From assembly GCA_036768485.1 (NCBI GenBank), contig JAVLUZ010000821.1, positions 1 through 64,000 on the forward strand: a stretch of 64,000 nucleotides of DNA, read 5' to 3'. The DNA is from Mermis nigrescens (lineage: Eukaryota; Nematoda; Enoplea; Mermithida; Mermithidae). The notes under the pieces are model-generated. The model ran no database searches. It was not told where the DNA came from and saw nothing but the letters and a program-made list of their open reading frames with translations. Positions 10,911 to 22,861 of this stretch are shown one piece after another (position 1 is the stretch's first letter; the number at the start of each line of letters is the position of its first letter). The translations under genes were made by a program, and so were the position numbers.

Positions 10911-11327
10911 TTAAAGCACATAAAATAATGCAGAACGACAATATTGCGTTGTCGAAAATTGTCACTGCTTTTTCAGCAAATCTATAAGTCTACAATGCAC
11001 ACAACACAAGTCCTTTTCAAATAAAGGAAACCAAACTCCTTAATTTGTCCTGCCCGAATATAAAAAAGGACACGAATTAGAAACATAAAAAGAGATCGCG
11101 AATACGTCATCTCCCTACATTAAATTCACTAAACAAAACGATTAAATGACACAAGTGTCAAACATGCACTTAGGCGCAAAGAAAATAGATAGGCGTGGGA
11201 TCTGGGGGTTTTACACCCCGTGTAGGTTAATGTAGACCCCATTTTATATTCAGTAACATTTTTTGCGATTTCACTCAACCAGACCCCCAGCATTTCTTGC
11301 AGCCCATGAATGGTAAGAGGGCATTAC

Positions 11328-11584
11328 CATACGTGGGCAGCTAGAAAATTCTGGGGGGGTGCAAGATTTTTTGAAGGTCAAAAAATGGCCTTAAAAATGG
11401 TGGTATGGCGATAAAAACACCATTTTTCGACGTTTCTCATCAAGCACTATCCATTGGCATCAAAAAATTGCGAAAAAAAACGGGAAAAATTTTCAAAAAT
11501 TGAATTCTGGGGTATTTGGATTTCTGGGGGTATTTTGGTTTCTGGGGGGTGCATACCTCCCAAAACCCCCCACGCCCAGGTGTG
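11328..11584 (+). mobile_element. hAT-like MITE, family A, exact 8-bp TSD
   Basis: GGCATTAC lies on both sides (11320-11327 and 11585-11592). Ends are CATACGTGGGC and GCCCAGGTGTG, an imperfect 11-bp inverted repeat. It sits beside an inverted, older fragment of the same family. Confidence 0.88.
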
Positions 11585-11592
11585 GGCATTAC

Positions 11593-11735
11593 CCCCAGAA
11601 TTTAATTATTTCCGCAATTTTTCGATGCTATGAATAGTGCTCAATGAGAAACATTTAGAAATTTCGTTTTTGACCTTTGAAAAATCTTGCGCCCCCTTCC
11701 GGAATTTTAGTGCTGCTTACCTATGGTATGTACTA
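11593..11735 (-). repeat. Degenerate inverted fragment of family-A MITE
   Basis: CCCCCAGAATTTAATTATTTCC, the GATGCTATGAATAGTGCT core and a CTGCTTACCTATGG end match the family in the opposite orientation to the neighbouring copy. Confidence 0.6.
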
Positions 11736-13114
11736 GCCGGTGATATTTAGCGGATATAAGATTTTCTGCATCATTTTTGAAGATAAACGAAGTGAAAATC
11801 GCAAAATTGTTCCTAGCACCGGATCAAATATTTTGTGTACTATTTATTCAAAAAACGAAAAAATGTGTAAAAATGATTGAAAAACTCGAAATATCGAGCT
11901 CAATTGATCAATTTCTACATTTTTCAGCGTTAAAAGCGATACAAAGCAGTCAGAACGAAGCAAACATGCTAAAAAATGCGGTATAACCAAAAAACATTTT
12001 ATGCAGGCTATTTTGATCATCTTCATTATTTGACTACAGAAAGAGCGTGAACAATAATTTTACTACTCTGGATTCCGGGGGTTTAACCCTCGCCACTGAC
12101 TTTGTGCACCTATGTTACACGCATACAAGGCACAATAAGTTAGCAGTTTAATGCATGGTTTTTATCATTGAGACAACGCATTGTAGAAATCAAGCACTGA
12201 TGAGCAAAAACATAGTTCTTGAACAAATTCGTCGTTTGGTTCTCAAAACTGATCAAAGGATACTATTATCTCACCCCTATGCACCTCAGCCTTGTTGGGT
12301 CGCCGCATATCGTGGATCTCTCTCTATAAAATTATATAACATTGATTTTATTGATGTTCATTTATCCTCATGATTTAGGGTTAATATATAGCAGCAGCCT
12401 TAAATATTTTTGTATGACCTAAACTTTTTTGAATATGACACATATAGTATAGAAAAATATTTTATTTTTGTTGCAGCAATGAATAAGATTATTTCAAATG
12501 AGAGGAAATAACTTGATAAAACTTCATAGTACTGCTAATTATAGAAATCGTATCCATAAACGATTTCTCGTCACGCAAAGAATCAACGTCTTTTATAAAA
12601 ATATTTAAGTTGACATTAGGAAATCACAAAAAACCGAAAAAATTTCAAAAATTAGATCCTGGAATTGCACTAATTCTGGGGTCTGTATAGGATACAAAAA
12701 ATTAAGAATTGCTGAAAGAGGCATTAAAAGCGTTTTGAGGTTTTAATAAGAGGCTCTACTTACTGATAAAAAGATCATAAAAGAAGAAAAGGTGAAATAC
12801 CAATTCTAATGTCTAAGATATATGCAGCAGTTTTAAATATTTTTGTATAACCTGAATTTTTCTGAATATGACGCATGGAGTATGAAAAAATATTTTATTG
12901 TCAAAATAAATTGCTAAAATTTTTTGCGGAATCACTAATTTTTTATTTTTAGCCACAAAAACCTACATATGTGATCGAAAAACGCAAACCACGCCAAAAA
13001 GTTTGTTTCAATATTTAAAATTGCTTCTGAACGCATCAAATATATTAAATAAAAAACAACTCCTTTGTAGTTGAAAGTGTACATAGAAATAAGATTCAAC
13101 TTACAAGCACATAA
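11736..13114. other. Gene-free stretch with a direct duplication
   Basis: No convincing gene. A segment containing CAGC(A)G..TTAAATATTTTTGTAT and GAATATGACRCAT occurs at 12385-12475 and again at 12815-12902, about 430 bp apart in the same orientation. The remainder is AT-rich with no recognisable structure. Confidence 0.4.
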
Positions 13115-13122
13115 GTGTTAAC

Positions 13123-13358
13123 CATGCGTGGGCAGCAAGAAAATTCTGGGGGTGCAAGATTTTTTGAAGGTCAAAATATGGCCTTAAAAATGGTGATATG
13201 GCGAAAAAACACCATTTTTCGACGTTTTTCATCAAGCACTATCCATTGGCATCAAAAAATTGCAAAAAAAACGAAAAAAATTTCAAAGATTGAAGTCTGA
13301 GGGATATTTTGATTTGTAGGGGGTGCATACCCCTCAAAACCCCCCCCACCCAGGTGTG
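13123..13358 (+). mobile_element. hAT-like MITE, family A
   Basis: Ends CATGCGTGGGC and ACCCAGGTGTG. Flanks GTGTTAAC (13115-13122) and GTGCTAAG (13359-13366) match at 6 of 8 bases, so this looks like an older insertion. Confidence 0.75.
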
Positions 13359-13366
13359 GTGCTAAG

Positions 13367-13998
13367 TTTATGTATATAATATGTACCATTCCTTATAAAA
13401 ACATCTGAATCCAATTTTGAAAAGCTTTTCGTTATTTCTGCTAGTATAACATATTCTTGTTGACCTAAGTTGAAATGAAAAATTTAAAAAAACAACAATA
13501 GTTGATTTAAGCATACAAGAAGCAAAAAGTAAGGGGTAAATTGGCTCCATTGCCTTATGCCAAACAATCAGTTTGGACCACATTTTCTTGTATTTATCAC
13601 CAGAAAGAAACAGCATCGTTAGAAATTCCGAAAAACTAATGTTCTACGCCCAAAAAGGCACTTTACAAAACTCTTTTAGCCCCCACCCTCAAGAATTCCC
13701 GTGTTGTGTATGTATGGTACAAAGAGTTCAATCATACTTTAAAATCTAGTAATAGATGCTCTGCCATTGTGCGTCGCTAAGCAGCATATATTCTAAGGAT
13801 AACTGCATCCGCGAATTATCTCATGTTGAATATACTGCCAATACTCGTCAAGTGGCAAAATTCGTCCAAAAACAACTAAAAAATGCCAATATTACTAAAA
13901 TATGAATTGTATCTTCACACAATATTCAGCACAATAGACTACTCAGCGTTAAGCATTTCACATTTTAATTCCTACAAGTTTATTTATCACAAATATGC
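13367..13998. other. Gene-free AT-rich stretch
   Basis: No supported gene or repeat boundary seen, apart from a C-rich fragment at 13678-13710 resembling repeat-family ends. Confidence 0.35.
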
Positions 13999-14069
13999 CT
14001 AGTTATTTATAACTTCTCCTCTTCCATCAAACAGGTTTTTATTAACATAGTTTGTGGACAAGTGAGGAT

Positions 14070-14255
14070 CATACAGGTAACGGTTAAAAATTCTGAGAGG
14101 AAGTCCCTCACCATTTCTACGGCGGGGGATTACTGATCTAATTTGTGGCCAAAAACACTCAAAAATAGTCAAAAACGCAAGTATTCGCCAAAAAGGAGGG
14201 GGCGAAAAATTCTGACGTTGGGAGATGGGGAACAACTGACTTTGCATGGGTGTCA
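14070..14255 (+). repeat. Family-G repeat copy
   Basis: Contains GTCCCTCACCATTTCTACGG, GGCGGGGGATTA, a 'tcgccaaaaaggaggg' block and TTCTGACGTTGG. The same order is found at 55200-55340 and 60540-60670. Confidence 0.5.
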
Positions 14256-14286
14256 CAGATGGACGTGAGGAGCTAAGGGTTCACAC

Positions 14287-14680
14287 CAGACACGCACGGC
14301 AATGGAATTCTGAGGCGGGACGAAATTATGAAATGCCCTTTTAAGGGCCCAAAAATAGTAAATACGCGTCAAAAAACGTCGATTTTTAGCGTTTTGGACG
14401 ATACTTTACCTTTCTAGGGCATAAAAACACAAAAAATCGAGAAGTCGAACAAATTGGATAAAATATGGTAAAAACATGTGTATAATGGCGCGAAGCTCCA
14501 AAAATTTAGCACTTTTGAGCAAACACATAGCTAAAAACACTTAAAAAAGCACCTTTTCTACTTATTTTTTGAAAATTTCTGAGAACTTCCTAAAAATCGC
14601 GAATTCTGGGGGGGTGTAAAATTTCCGAAGGGGCTAAAATTTTTCTGGGAGCTGGAAACTCAACCCCAAGATCATGTATG
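14287..14680 (+). mobile_element. hAT-like element, family C
   Basis: Flanks GTTCACAC (14279-14286) and GTTTACAC (14681-14688) match at 7 of 8. The 394-bp copy carries the GGCGCGAAGC-type palindrome at 14488 and a G-rich right end. Related copies lie at 15093, 15500, 49222, 50030, 52640 and 60070. Confidence 0.65.
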
Positions 14681-14689
14681 GTTTACACC

Positions 14690-15084
14690 ACAGAATATTT
14701 GTGCGCAAGTTAAAACTTTCAGGGAGAGGTACAAATCAAAAGCTTGGAGATAGCTACGAGTAAGCGCTTGATAAAAAAAGATTCTACTGCAAAAAAAGGT
14801 ATTTCGAGCATTTGTGGCAAATACGAATATAGACCTCCTTTCGAGCTCACGAACAGTTATTCAAGCATCCTGAACTGAAAATAGCTATTTAGCCCTTTTG
14901 GAGAAGGGAGAGTAGCTACAAATCCTTCTGAAACTCAAAGAAAAACGACCAAATAGAATTTCTGAACTCGCATGGTGTGTGACTGAGTCCACAAAGGCTT
15001 TACATTGCTACTTTTTTGAGCCCCAGAAAAACTGCATAGCGATGTATTTTCAGTCAAAAGACTATATAGCTAAGCCCAGATGGA
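14690..15084 (+). repeat. Family-F repeat copy
   Basis: Shares with 59349-59763 the order GTGCGCAAGTTAAAAC..., CTTGGAGATAGCTA, CATTTGTGGCAAAT, TAGCCCTTTT and repeated 'tatagcta' motifs. No clear TSD here. Confidence 0.5.
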
Positions 15085-15092
15085 GTAAGAAC

Positions 15093-15470
15093 CATACATG
15101 CAAAGCACGGAAATTCTGAGAGTTGAAACTAAAAAGTGCATTTTTTGGTTCAAAAATGGTAGGTACGCATCAAAAATATCGTTTTTCAGCGTTTCTGACG
15201 ATGCTCTATCTTTCTAGAGCATAAAAACAAAAAGTTTCGGAAAGATTTAAAAAAAGTCGATACAAATTGAACAAAATATAATCAAAACATGAATAATGGC
15301 GCGACGCGCCGAAAATTTGGCACTTCTGAGCAAGTAGATAGCTAAAATGAAAATTGGGAACTATCAAAAAAGCGCCAATTCTGGGGGAGAGGTGAGAAAA
15401 ATTTTGCGGGGGGGAGAGGTTAAAATTTTTCTGGGAGGGGGGGGGCGAAAACCTCTCAAGATCACATATG
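15093..15470 (+). mobile_element. hAT-like element, family C
   Basis: Ends CATACATG and CACATATG. Flanks GTAAGAAC and GTAGTAAC match at 6 of 8. It contains a GGCGCGACGCGCC palindrome at 15299 and long G runs at the right end. Confidence 0.6.
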
Positions 15471-15499
15471 GTAGTAACCTCTGTCACTTATACCACGTC

Positions 15500-15825
15500 C
15501 ATGTATACCCCGAAACCCCCCTCCCCCGAGAATTACTGATTTTTTAGGTTTCAAACATTTTCACAAAAATTCGTAGAAAAAGCAAAGCATTTTTAGCTAT
15601 CTATTTGCCCAAAAGTGTCAATATGTTGGGACCTAAATGTATATTGTTCGATTTGCCTACGTTTTTTTATTTTTCGAAATTTTTTAGTCTTATTTATGCT
15701 CAATAAAGATAAAACATAGTCCGGCACGCCAAAAAACGATGTTTTCGACGAGGATCCACCATTTCTAATCTAAAAACGCACTTAAAATTCCCCACCCAAA
15801 GTTTCCCATGCTGTGCATGTCTGCC
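15500..15825 (-). repeat. Family-C copy, inverted
   Basis: C-rich start (CCCCCCTCCCCCGAGAATTA), TAGCTATCTATTTGCCCAAAAGTGTC core and a CATGCTGTGCATGTCTG end, as in the 52640 copy. No exact TSD found. Confidence 0.55.
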
Positions 15826-15861
15826 ACCATTCAAAATAACTTGATTAATTTAATAGTTTAA

Positions 15862-15886
15862 CAATAATAGTAATAAAACAATAATA

Positions 15887-15926
<40 letters not shown>

Positions 15927-15930
15927 GTAA
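15862..15930. repeat. (AAT)n microsatellite
   Basis: Near-perfect ATA/AAT trinucleotide run with a few interruptions. Confidence 0.9.
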
Positions 15931-16959
15931 TATCGAAATAAGAATAATACCTATTTAAGCCTTGGTCAGGCCCATTTCCAGGATTTTATTTTGGGGGGGC
16001 ACAGCAAAGACTTTTTAAAGCATAAGGGGAGACCAACGGATGAATTTTGGTTAGCATATTTGGCTACTCGGATACCTTGAATAAATTGAGGATGAAAACT
16101 ATCTCCTTTAGGGGTGGGGCTTTCTGCTGTGGTGGCGTGCTTAAACGTCTCCCCAGCAGGGTCCGGAAATATTTTGTTAAAAGAGCAAATACACTTTTGA
16201 ATCTTAACGTTAGAATTTTTACAAAATCAGTCAAATCACAGTTCTGAATTCAGCCTAAAAATGATCAAAGTTCATCAGCAAAGATCATAATCAACGCCGA
16301 AAAATTACTGTCATTCTTGCCTCTTTAAGAAATCTCATTGTCTGCATAAAACCTGTGAAGTACAGAAGGCTTAGATGCAAAGTACGCTTTAGGTTGTATA
16401 AAGACAAAAGTGGAGTGTTTAAACCGCGTGCTTGGGACTATCTGGATTCTAATTATAATTTGGAAATTTGGCGCGAGACGCCAAAACTTTTTCGCGATTT
16501 CCGACTAAAAAGCGAAGGAGGAACGAAGGAAAAAGCCGTTCTCAGATTTCATTCGGAGGGTGGCACGTGCCCATTTATCCTCCTGAACACGGTCTAAACT
16601 AAGTTCATAGTTGAAAATTATTAATTAAGCCTCTTTCACTTAGCTTGGAAAGAGAATAGAACTGACTTCCTAACATATTGTATTCTAACGATTTACCTTT
16701 TGAAACCAAAATAAATAGCCCTATAAAGAACAAGCTGCACACGGAAGTTGCAAGCATGCATAACACTTACTTCAGCTTCAAGAGGGGCATAGACGGCAGT
16801 GTGATAACGCGACTGGATGTGGCTGCGAGAATTGTTGCAGCATCGCACAACTTGCCAATAAAATTTTTTATTTTAATACAGCGTGAAGTAAATCGCTGAA
16901 AGAAAACATGTGCATGTTAAAAAAGAAAATTAAAATATGAGGACACATTATAATATTCG

Positions 16960-17850
16960 GAGTTTTTGAAGAATATGGTGTGAACCGATTTTGCGCCATT
17001 CCGGCAGAACTGCCATACAATTGCGCAAAAACGATACTTTGTGTCACTAAAAGACGCGGGAAAAAATAATAAACCAAATCCATACAAAACTCACAGAGTT
17101 ACGGTACTTCAAACATCATACTTCGACATTCACCATTTTGAGCCACTTCAAGGAATTTTAGCAGTTTATCAGAGGTTTCCAATTTTTACTAATTAATATT
17201 TTCCTGCCATTTTCAAGGTCGCAGATTACAAAAAATTAAGTTATACTGCGTGGAAACCAAGATTAAAGAAAAATTTTCTTGTAATTTTTTGCCCAAATTT
17301 TCAAGAAATTTTTTTTAATTTCACTATTTTTAGCATTGTTTACATCCAGTTAAAGATTTCTACTTAAATACGATTCAAACAGCATTTTTGGATTATCTTA
17401 AAGTACCAACCATTTGAAGATTCAAACAGTGGAATGCAGAATAACATGTACCCAACTTAGGTTGACCAAAGCATCTATACATCGACCTGAGCATCTATAC
17501 ATCGACCTAAGCATCTATACGTTGACCTAAGCATCTATACCTCGACCTAAGCAGCCGAAAACACCTTCTCAGATAAACTAAGCCTAAGCCTAAGCGTCAT
17601 TTAAGCAGAAACTTGAGTTTTCACATTATCTAGACAGAAAGAACAAGCAAAAAATTGTTTTTCAAATTTAAAAATTTTCAACAAAATTTTTTTCCGTAAA
17701 ATAAAAGTTATTTTTTCGTAATCAGCGACCTTAAAAATGTCAGATACATATGTTTTCAGCCCAAATTCGGAACATTTTTGGTAAACTGTAAAATACCTCA
17801 CTTTAATGTAGCTATATCCTGAGTAACTCTATCTTCACCAATATTGGTCC
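16960..17850 (+). repeat. Family-J dispersed repeat, about 0.9 kb
   Basis: This block is present in the opposite orientation at about 39705-41370, where it is split by a 762-bp insertion. Shared segments include GCGCCATTCC...GCAGAACTGCCATACAATTG, the CATTTTCAAGGTCGC motif and the 20-bp array. Class unknown; no ORF with recognisable homology. Confidence 0.75.
17471..17550 (+). repeat. 20-bp tandem array, four copies
   Basis: Units GCATCTATAC(A/C/G)T(C/T)GACCT(A/G)A repeat with an exact 20-bp period. The same array, inverted and with five units, is at 40021-40120 in the second family-J copy. Confidence 0.9.
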
Positions 17851-17879
17851 GTTTTTCATAAAATTTTTTTTCCGCACTT

Positions 17880-17900
17880 TCTGAATGAATGAATGAATGA
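17880..17900. repeat. (TGAA)n microsatellite
   Basis: Five or so GAAT/TGAA units in a row. Confidence 0.85.
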
Positions 17901-18889
17901 TATAATTTATTACTGAAACGCGACAATTACGAAAGATGTAAAAGAGTAATAAAACGTACGGTCAAAAGGAATAAAAGCGTACAGCAAAAGGCAATGAGCG
18001 AGTCATGAAAATGACAATTTAAGCCCGCCCTATAATAAATTTGGATAAGTCGACATCAATTAATCTAGATTTGAATATATTCAAGTTATGCATGTCCTCC
18101 TCATTTCAATCAATATCGTTCCTTTCCACGTACATCTGCAAGTTTTCCGTTCACACCATATAGTAAAGTTTAGCCTAATATTCTTTTGCTGTTACGCCCA
18201 TTCTGGTCAAGTCTATGGAACTACGGATACACATAAGAGGAACGGCGTAGGGGGCAGCTTCCCTCTTGAAGTCGAGGAATTTTTCTAAAAGCAAGTGCAT
18301 GAAGGCAGGAGAGTACGGAGAATTTTTAAGCATAATTACCATCATAGGATCCAAGTTAGGTAAGTCTACCTATTCAATAAGATCGATCAAGAGTCTTATC
18401 TTCTAAAACGAAGCAAGTTTGAGACAAAACTACTTAGGAATCGTTTGATCTGCATCTTTCACTGATGTACACATTACAATTTTACGTCGTAACGTTAAAA
18501 TCTTTTTTCTCACAATATTTAGGGTGATTGTGTAGAAAAATTCACAAACTGCACAACTTCAGTAATCGCAAAACGACTTTTTTAATTCATCCTTCTATTC
18601 TCCCTTATTTTAAAAAAAGTTTATTTGTTCCCTCACCCCTAAAAAACAAAATCCTGGACATGGGTCCCCTCCACCTTCGCTTGGCTGCGCCACTGACGAT
18701 GCATGAGAGCGAGACCAGTGCATACGCCGACGTTCGCTTCAGTGTTGCCAGCTCTGAAAAGGCAAATCGGCCAAATCGACATTTACAACCGGCCAAAATC
18801 GGCCAAGAGCAAAGGTAAATTCCGGCCAAAATCGGCCAAACTATGTATATATAGTTGAAAAATAAGAAAACGGATAAAATTTATTCAAA

Positions 18890-19471
18890 TCAACTACTGG
18901 GTGAAATATCTACTACATTAAACGCATTTTGAACATTAAACAAAGTATCACCCGAATCTAAGAACGGTTCATTAAGGCACACGATATCATCATCACAAAT
19001 TATAGGACTGTACATTGTATTTTTAAACAATTGAAGCATGGTTTTGGTAACAGTAAAGCTGCAACAATCCTCACCCTTCCAGCATAGCAAAAAACGAACA
19101 CGTAATAAAGCATCAGTAGTCTTGACATCTAAGCGATTTCTTAGTTTAGTCTTCAGCAAGTTTAATACAGAAAAAGCTCGTTCAACACTAGCATTAGAAA
19201 AAGGCAAACTTAAAGCAGACATTGCAAATGAGGTAATGTTTTGAAAGCGCGGAAGAACACCATTGCTATTGTCATCTTCAATGACTTCGGCCCAAAACAG
19301 AGCCGGATCATTTTGCAGTGCTGACTTCCATTCATTCTTCACAAGCACGTTGTATTCAGATATGGCCTTATCGAGATCAATATCAGTTAAAGCTGGAGGT
19401 AGGGCATTTAGAAGCTGCCTAAGTTGAGTATTCGATGAATGCACCGCAAGAACCTTAAAATATCCAAACAT
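18890..19471 (-). pseudogene. hAT transposase, C-terminal fragment with dimerisation domain
   Basis: The 193-residue minus-strand ORF contains an FW.EV segment, LPFSNASVERAFS and KTKLRNRL, the hallmark hAT C-terminal dimerisation (hATC) motifs as in ZMYM-like or SCAN-type hAT transposases. The N-terminal BED zinc finger and the first catalytic aspartates are absent, so it is truncated; upstream sequence inside the element shows no further transposase. The Met start is only the first in frame. In life such proteins bind element ends and cut and paste DNA in the nucleus; this copy cannot be expected to. Confidence 0.88.
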
Positions 19472-19640
19472 ATGACACTTCTAATTTTTTCATGGTTATT
19501 TCCTGATTTTCATTTTTATAGCCACAAATTTCCCGGAGAGCAAAATGCACGCATAAAAATCCTAGATAGGATTCTTTCAATGATAGGAAGGACAGTATAA
19601 AGGATTTTGGACAGTAACTCAGGAACTACTCCAATGTAGA

Positions 19641-19796
19641 TGGGGGCCAATTTAATGGGAGTGTAGATCAGGCGACTGCACCCCTCATTCCCCCGACTTT
19701 TTCCGAAAAATTTTGGGCACCGCCCTCTTTATGGTTGGTGTTTCCAGAAAAGTTGGGGTACTACGCCCCCATAGGAAAATCATAGATACGCCACTG
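19641..19796. mobile_element. 156-bp MITE nested in the hAT element
   Basis: AATGTAGA flanks it exactly at 19633-19640 and 19797-19804. The right end ...CATAGATACGCCACTG resembles hAT-type ends (rc CAGTGGCG); the left end TGGGGGCC matches poorly. Confidence 0.55.
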
Positions 19797-20102
19797 AATG
19801 TAGACAAAAAATTGCATTTCTGAATGTTTTTTAACATCAACAAATACTTATTACCAACAATACGGTCAACGTGATTTCGGAAAATATTGTAACACACTAC
19901 GTAATCGCACTTGATAAACAGTAAATATCAGTAAACATAATAAACAGTAAACAGTAAATAATAACACACTACGTAAATAAATATACTTTATTCACTCACT
20001 TTTTTCGGTTCAAAGAGTGATGGCATAGTTGAGTCCTTAAAAGCGGCAATCAGTTAACGTGTGTAGGAAACCAATAGCGAGTGACAACGTACACCATCAG
20101 AC

Positions 20103-20364
20103 GGCATCACTTATCCGCCCCCCGGGGGCGGATAATTTTTTGTTATTCGCCCCCCGGGGGCGAATAATTTTTTATTATTCGCCCCCCGTAATGGTAAATA
20201 TATGGAAACTTTTATCTAATAAATGGTTCTCACCGATTTTCTTAAAAACACTTATTTCTGATAGGTTCGGGGACGGTGAGTCCGGGGGCGAATAATAAAA
20301 ATTATTCGCCCCCGGGGGCGGATAATAAAAATTATCCGCCCCCCGGGGGCGGATAAGTGATGCC
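20103..20364. mobile_element. 262-bp foldback element with 9-bp TSD
   Basis: CCATCAGAC occurs exactly at 20094-20102 and 20365-20373. The ends are an inverted repeat starting GGCATCACTTATCCGCCCC, and the arms hold repeated palindromes of the type CGCCCCCCGGGGGCG. A 9-bp TSD fits Mutator-like or foldback elements and not hAT. It is nested in the hAT element at 18740. Confidence 0.8.
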
Positions 20365-20914
20365 CCATCAGACTAAGCAGACACGAATGACACGACATAA
20401 GGAGTGGTTTGATTTGATTAATGTGTTGTGTTGTGAAGATACATGAACGAAATGGGGAGGAAATTGGGTGTGGGGGATGAATGAAGGAAACCTGGGCTGG
20501 GTGGGTGGGTGCCGGGCCGGAAGGGCGGACTCGAGTCCACAGTCCTTGCTGGTTTGTTGTTCTTTTGTAAATTGTTGTAATTTTTGTTTTGTGCCTTCTT
20601 CTTACAGTAAGTAGACATAAACAATAATACGCAGCATAGCAACAACCTTCCTTATTCAGAAAAATTTTATGATCGGCCAAATTCGGCCAAACTGTTAAAA
20701 AAATCGGCCATCAAAATCGGCCAAGACTTTCAACAGGCCAAAATCGGACATCAAGCCTGAAAATCGGCCAATTTTGGCCGATTTTCGGCCAACCTGGCAA
20801 CACTGGTTCGCTTGTACACCTCTACAGTAAGAGAGAAAGAAAGTTTAAGTATTGCTATTGCAATAAATCATACCACTTGGCTCAAGCTATTTAACCGCGC
20901 TTAAATTCAAGATG

Positions 20915-21066
20915 TTTTCGCGCGCTTAATCACACTAAATTTTCGCTAGGTTCCAATATGAAATTTAATTTCGATAAATCTACACTAAAATTTAGTTTTA
21001 GTTCTGCGGATTACTGAACATAATACTAAACTTTCGCGTTACTTCACCGATTTTTTTAAGAGTGTA
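20915..21066. repeat. Dispersed repeat, second copy of the 10023 type
   Basis: Contains ACACTAAATTTTCGC, TCCAATATGAAATTTAATTTCG and ACTAAAATTTAGTTTTAG, matching 10023-10180. Confidence 0.4.
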
Positions 21067-21127
21067 TAGCAGAGCATGAGTTATATGAGTGTGTATGTGC
21101 ACTCGCACTTACATAATGGTCAAGACC

Positions 21128-21388
21128 ATATGTACATGGGCGTCGGAGGTATGCACCACCTAGAAACCACAATAACCCCTCCCCCAGAAACCAAAATATC
21201 CCCCAGAATTCAATTTCTAAATTTTTTTGTTATTTTCGCAATTTTTTTGATGCCAATGGATAGTGCTTGATAAGAATGTTGAAAAATGGTGTTTTTTTCG
21301 CCATACCACTATTTTTATAAGGCCATTTTCTGACCTTTGAAAAAATCCTGCACCTCCCTCCATGAAGTTTGGTGCCGCCCACAAGATA
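21128..21388 (-). mobile_element. hAT-like MITE, family A, diverged
   Basis: Same C-rich start, TTTTTGATGCCAATGGATAGTGC core and GCCGCCCAC end as other family copies. Terminal bases and TSD cannot be fixed. Confidence 0.6.
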
Positions 21389-21649
21389 CCCAGGACAAAA
21401 CCGAAAAATTTTATGTGCAAAATGTGAGGCAAAAGCTTTGGAATGACTTCAAAATTAACCAATTGTGAATCCTGTTTTTGCTGTTTTAATGAGCTTACCT
21501 TATCTAATAAAAACTTATTCCACAGCCGATAAAGTTTACAGGTGGATACCTATCTGCGTTTCTAAGAAATCCTGCAATAGGAAACGGAGCGGAAGATTCT
21601 AGGGAAATTCGAATACTCATTCTAAAATGCTTTTTTCTCTCGAAAGTAG

Positions 21650-22080
21650 GTACCGTTATATTATGTATTTTTTGATGGTTTGAGCCATTTTTATCGTAAT
21701 TTTTCCGATGTTCTCGGCGCTTCGCGCAGGAATAGTTCACATTAATGACGTTTATTGACTTTTTGACGCTTAAAAGAACCTAAAATTACATCAAAAGATT
21801 AGTTTTTGCACCGAACAAACATTTTGTAGAGGTTAGAATGGTTTTTCGCGTGTTTTTCAGCAATTTGAGTCGATTTTTGCATTATCCTTGTGGAGTTTTT
21901 CATAGAAAAACTTCTGAAATTTTTGAAAATTTCAGATTTTTGTTGCGTCAGAAATGATTCTGCTTATCAAAAGAAAGCAAAAAACCGATATTCTAAGCAT
22001 GATAGGACAATTTTTGACACTTTTAAGAAAATTTTGGGATCCGCTCCCCGTCAGAAAATTCTGGATCCGCCAGTATACTA
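21650..22080. repeat. Family-H repeat copy, diverged
   Basis: Shares with 10423-10910 the CTTCGCGCAGGAATAGTTCA / CTTCGCACCAGGTAGTACTCA segment, GACTTTTTGAC and a 'tcagaaaat.c(a/t)ggat' right end. Contains the GGCGCTTCGCGC palindrome at 21716. Confidence 0.55.
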
Positions 22081-22860
22081 ATAAGAATTTTTATGCGATA
22101 ATCTCGTTTGTGTTGCATTACTATCTCATGAATACTTTTTCTGAACGTGTAAACGAATGAAAGTTCAGCAAATTCTGTTAAACTTAATCGTTTACAAATG
22201 GGTTTTCAGTTTAGTCATCCTTAGTTGTATTGGACGGTCGCGCCGCTCCTATCGTTAATTTGCCTGAGCAGTTGTCAAGGTAATCAAAGAGGATTATTTT
22301 AAACAAGCGTGCTACCTACCTAAAGATATGTGTCTGAGATAATAAATAAATGCTTTAAAATAAGTATGATTCAAAATATTTTGTGAAGGTTTGCAAAATT
22401 TTTCGGCAACTTAATCAAATAAAAAATAAAATAATTTGCAAATACCTATATATCTTTTGATTTGACATTTTACATAGCGGACATATATATGGACGTACAT
22501 AAGTAAATACGTGCATGAATTAGGTAGGTATAGTCATACTGTTTGACATTAATTTGGGCACAAACTTTGGATTTACTATCTACTTTAATCGCAAGCATAC
22601 GATATCTATAAATCAACTCGACGCAATAACAGAAAATTTTGGTTTACAACAATTTAAAACCGTGAACCCAAACGCACAAACTTATTTGAAACGATGCATG
22701 ATTTTTGCTTCAGTTCAAACCGCTTTTGTAGTCGATTAGCATTGATTCCGAAATTAAGATCCATGCACTAGGTTTCTTTAAATAGACTATAAATTAAAAA
22801 AGAGTATAGATATGTTTAAACTCGAGAATGAAGCATATGTACCTTGATTAGATACACAAA
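22081..22860. other. Gene-free stretch
   Basis: No supported gene. The segment near 22715-22800 (TTTTGTAGTCGATTAGCA..., CATGCACTAGGTTTCTTTAAATAGACTATA) recurs in diverged form at about 33720-33815 and, inverted, at 34375-34560, so it is part of another dispersed repeat. Confidence 0.4.
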
Positions 22861-22861
22861 A

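Larger units (their letters stand above)
18740..20806 (-). mobile_element. hAT transposon with CGGCCAAAAT subterminal arrays
   Basis: An exact 8-bp TSD GTTCGCTT lies at 18732-18739 and 20807-20814. Ends CAGTGTTGCCAG... and ...CTGGCAACACTG form a 12-bp inverted repeat. Both subterminal zones carry many copies of CGGCCAAAAT. The element retains a transposase C-terminal fragment and has itself received two smaller insertions (19641-19796 and 20103-20364). Confidence 0.9.

Noticed and set aside
15968..18665. 2.7-kb element with CAGGCCCATTTCCAGG ends
   Set aside because: The right end at 18650 (CCTGGACATGGGTC) matches only partly and the flanks show no duplication, so the boundaries could not be supported.
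20252..20680. 142-residue minus-strand ORF
   Set aside because: It crosses the GC foldback element and ordinary hAT interior; repeats of IIRPRGRIIF come from the palindromic arms.
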